DNA of 64,000 nucleotides, from NCBI RefSeq assembly GCF_023516505.1, contig NZ_JAMGBB010000001.1, positions 248,001 to 312,000 of the forward strand, in the 5' to 3' direction. Below are positions 62,768-64,000 of the stretch, piece by piece (positions within the stretch are counted from its first letter, which is position 1; the number at the start of each line of letters is the position of its first letter). A program made the position numbers and the translations under genes. Origin of the DNA: Sphingomonas brevis (lineage in GTDB: Bacteria > Pseudomonadota > Alphaproteobacteria > Sphingomonadales > Sphingomonadaceae). A model generated the notes under the pieces. The model searched no databases and was not told the DNA's origin. It worked only from the letters and a program-made list of their open reading frames with translations.

Positions 62768-62809
62768 GGTGGCGCTTGTGCGGCGGACCGGCTCGCGCGA
62801 CAAGAGGCG

Positions 62810-63556
62810 ATGGCAAGCGCAATCGTGCGCCCCCTATGGGGCCTTTGTAACCTGTTGCTCGATTTCGCGCTGCCGCCAAGTTGCGCTGGCTGTGGCGAGA
62901 TAATCGACGAAGTCGGCGCATTCTGCCCGGAGTGCTGGCGCAAGCTGGAATGGCTAGGCAACAGCGGCTGTCAGCGTTGCGGGTTGCCATTGGCCGGTAC
63001 CGAGGCTGAAGTTTGCGGCCGCTGCCTCGCTGCTCCACCCAAGCTCGATCGAATCCGCGCCGCGGTGGCGTATGAGGAGATTCCCAGATCGGTGGCCCTG
63101 CGACTGAAATATGGCCGCAAGGTCGCCCTGGCGCGGACCATGGCGCGCTACATGGCGCCGCTTAAGGGCGAATGGGGCGACAAGACGATCATCATGCCTG
63201 TTCCGCTTCATCGCTGGAGGCTGTGGAGGCGGGGCTTTAACCAGTCAGCGTTGGTTGCCAGCGAGCTCTCGCGGCAGTGGGCCTTGCCGGTCGCGCGGCA
63301 TGCGCTTCGGCGAGTCAAGCAGACCAAGCCTCTGAAGGGCCTCAATCATAGCCAGAGGCGAAAAGCCGTCGCAGGTGCATTTACGATGCGCGATCCTTTT
63401 GCTGTGAAGGATAAAATTGTCGTGCTGATCGACGATGTGCTGACCAGTGGCAGCACCGCTGAGGCCTGTGCAAGGTCTTTGCGGAAAGCTGGCGCAAGCC
63501 GGGTTGAACTGATTTGCTGGGCGAGGGTGGTTCGCCCTTCGCAGTTGATGCGTTAA
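62810..63556 (+). CDS. comF: ComF-family amidophosphoribosyltransferase-like protein
   Basis: 248 aa from ATG 62810. N-terminal zinc-finger-like Cys pairs (SCAGCGE, FCPECWRKL, GCQRCGLPL, VCGRCL), then PRTase fold with the PRPP motif VVLIDDVLTSGSTAEAC. Family members act in DNA uptake in competent bacteria and elsewhere are of unknown role. It starts 43 bp from the divergent methyltransferase. grxC follows after 16 bp. Confidence 0.92.
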   Translation: MASAIVRPLWGLCNLLLDFALPPSCAGCGEIIDEVGAFCPECWRKLEWLGNSGCQRCGLPLAGTEAEVCGRCLAAPPKLDRIRAAVAYEEIPRSVALRLKYGRKVALARTMARYMAPLKGEWGDKTIIMPVPLHRWRLWRRGFNQSALVASELSRQWALPVARHALRRVKQTKPLKGLNHSQRRKAVAGAFTMRDPFAVKDKIVVLIDDVLTSGSTAEACARSLRKAGASRVELICWARVVRPSQLMR

Positions 63557-63572
63557 GGAAGGGAATAGGTCG

Positions 63573-63842
63573 ATGGAGGGCGGTTTGCCCAAGGTTGAAA
63601 TCTACACCAAGCTGACGTGCGGCTTTTGCTATCGTGCCAAGAAGCTGCTCGACATGAAAAAGGTGCCCTACGAAGAATATTCGGTCGATTTTGGCGGGGC
63701 CAAGAAGACCGAGATGATTCAGCGCGCTGGCGGGCGGTTGACGGTGCCCCAGCTATTCATCAACGGCCGCCACGTGGGCGGATGCGACGAGTTGATGGAG
63801 CTCGAATATCAGGGCAAGTTGGACGAACTGCTGGCCACATGA
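63573..63842 (+). CDS. grxC: Glutaredoxin 3
   Basis: 89 aa. Active site CGFC in TKLTCGFCYRAKKLL, cis-Pro region GRLTVPQLFING and GGCDEL at the GSH-binding end. It reduces disulfides and mixed disulfides with glutathione. Stop overlaps the following gene (ATGA). Part of comF-grxC-nitrilase unit. Confidence 0.95.
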   Translation: MEGGLPKVEIYTKLTCGFCYRAKKLLDMKKVPYEEYSVDFGGAKKTEMIQRAGGRLTVPQLFINGRHVGGCDELMELEYQGKLDELLAT

Positions 63843-64000
63843 GCGCCGTGCGGATTGCCATCTATCAGGCTCAAAGCGGAATCGATCCGGCCGCCAATGC
63901 CGAGCGGCTGGTCGGCGCCATTCGTGAGGCGGCAGCAGGCGAAGCGGCGATGCTGTTCACGCCGGAAATGTCAGGCATGCTGGACCGTGACCGTGAGAGG
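63839..64000 (+). CDS. Carbon-nitrogen (nitrilase-superfamily) hydrolase, truncated by window edge
   Basis: 54 codons are visible from ATG 63839. VRIAIYQAQSGIDPAANAERLVGAIREAA and LFTPEMSG match the N-terminus of carbon-nitrogen hydrolases; the Glu in TPEMSG is the first residue of the Glu-Lys-Cys triad. Coupled to grxC by ATGA overlap. The common neighbour of grxC in alphaproteobacteria is an omega-amidase/NIT1-like hydrolase. The catalytic Cys lies beyond the edge. Confidence 0.8.
   Translation, partial: MSAVRIAIYQAQSGIDPAANAERLVGAIREAAAGEAAMLFTPEMSGMLDRDRER

Overview
The window is high-GC, gene-dense bacterial chromosome that looks like an alphaproteobacterium of the order Sphingomonadales (Sphingomonas, Sphingomicrobium or a relative). 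Support: TonB-dependent receptor catabolic loci, a TIGR02300-type zinc-ribbon protein, a DUF2794 protein, Flp-type pilins, the cmk/rpsA/ihfB neighbourhood, convergent katG-oxyR, and the general protein style. No rRNA, insertion sequence, prophage or CRISPR array was seen. There are two tRNA genes (Ala-GGC, Leu-TAA).

Layout. 1-3.6 kb: an edge-truncated peptide-type ABC substrate-binding lipoprotein, divergent from a bifunctional class A penicillin-binding protein, then a stand-alone 55-aa Flp pilin with its own terminator. 3.6-12.5 kb: a minus-strand uptake and catabolism locus (carboxylesterase, SDR dehydrogenase, TonB receptor, FAD-linked 2-hydroxyacid dehydrogenase, MFS transporter, AraC and GntR regulators). 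It carries two pairs of near-identical palindromes, each pair spaced exactly 23 bp centre to centre. 12.6-25 kb: housekeeping genes (tRNA-Ala, cmk, an RNB ribonuclease, corA, rpsA, ihfB, tRNA-Leu, an ATP-grasp protein, a GGDEF/EAL protein, an MFS lysophospholipid-type transporter, pgsA). Two copies of a roughly 60-bp hairpin repeat lie here in opposite orientation. 25-36 kb: oxidative stress (katG, oxyR), sulfur and cysteine (TSUP transporter, cysE), DUF2794, a membrane protein, cfa, an SDR and purF. 36-46.7 kb: MerR regulator with acyl-CoA dehydrogenase, a five-part GGDEF/EAL/PilZ protein, cysK, an MFS exporter, a DUF885 metallopeptidase and radA.

46.7-50.4 kb is the most accessory-looking stretch. 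Several small poorly known genes, an SAM methyltransferase and an orphan excisionase-type HTH protein are interspersed with six copies of a 24-30 bp REP-like palindrome. 50.6-64 kb is compact housekeeping again: cvpA-cysS-FeS scaffold-CPA2 antiporter; aroK-aroB on the other strand; a small membrane protein, a 597-aa exported protein of unknown function and xerD in one overlapping string; accA, an M48 protease, a second orphan Flp pilin, a methyltransferase, comF, grxC and the start of a nitrilase-family gene.

The best candidates for something undescribed are the GntR-type operator pairs and the catabolic regulon they define, the exported 597-aa protein with its 45-aa membrane partner, the orphan Flp pilins, and the two dispersed palindrome families. 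I see no obviously new defence or mobile system. All function calls come from reading translated sequence and motifs; no database search was run.
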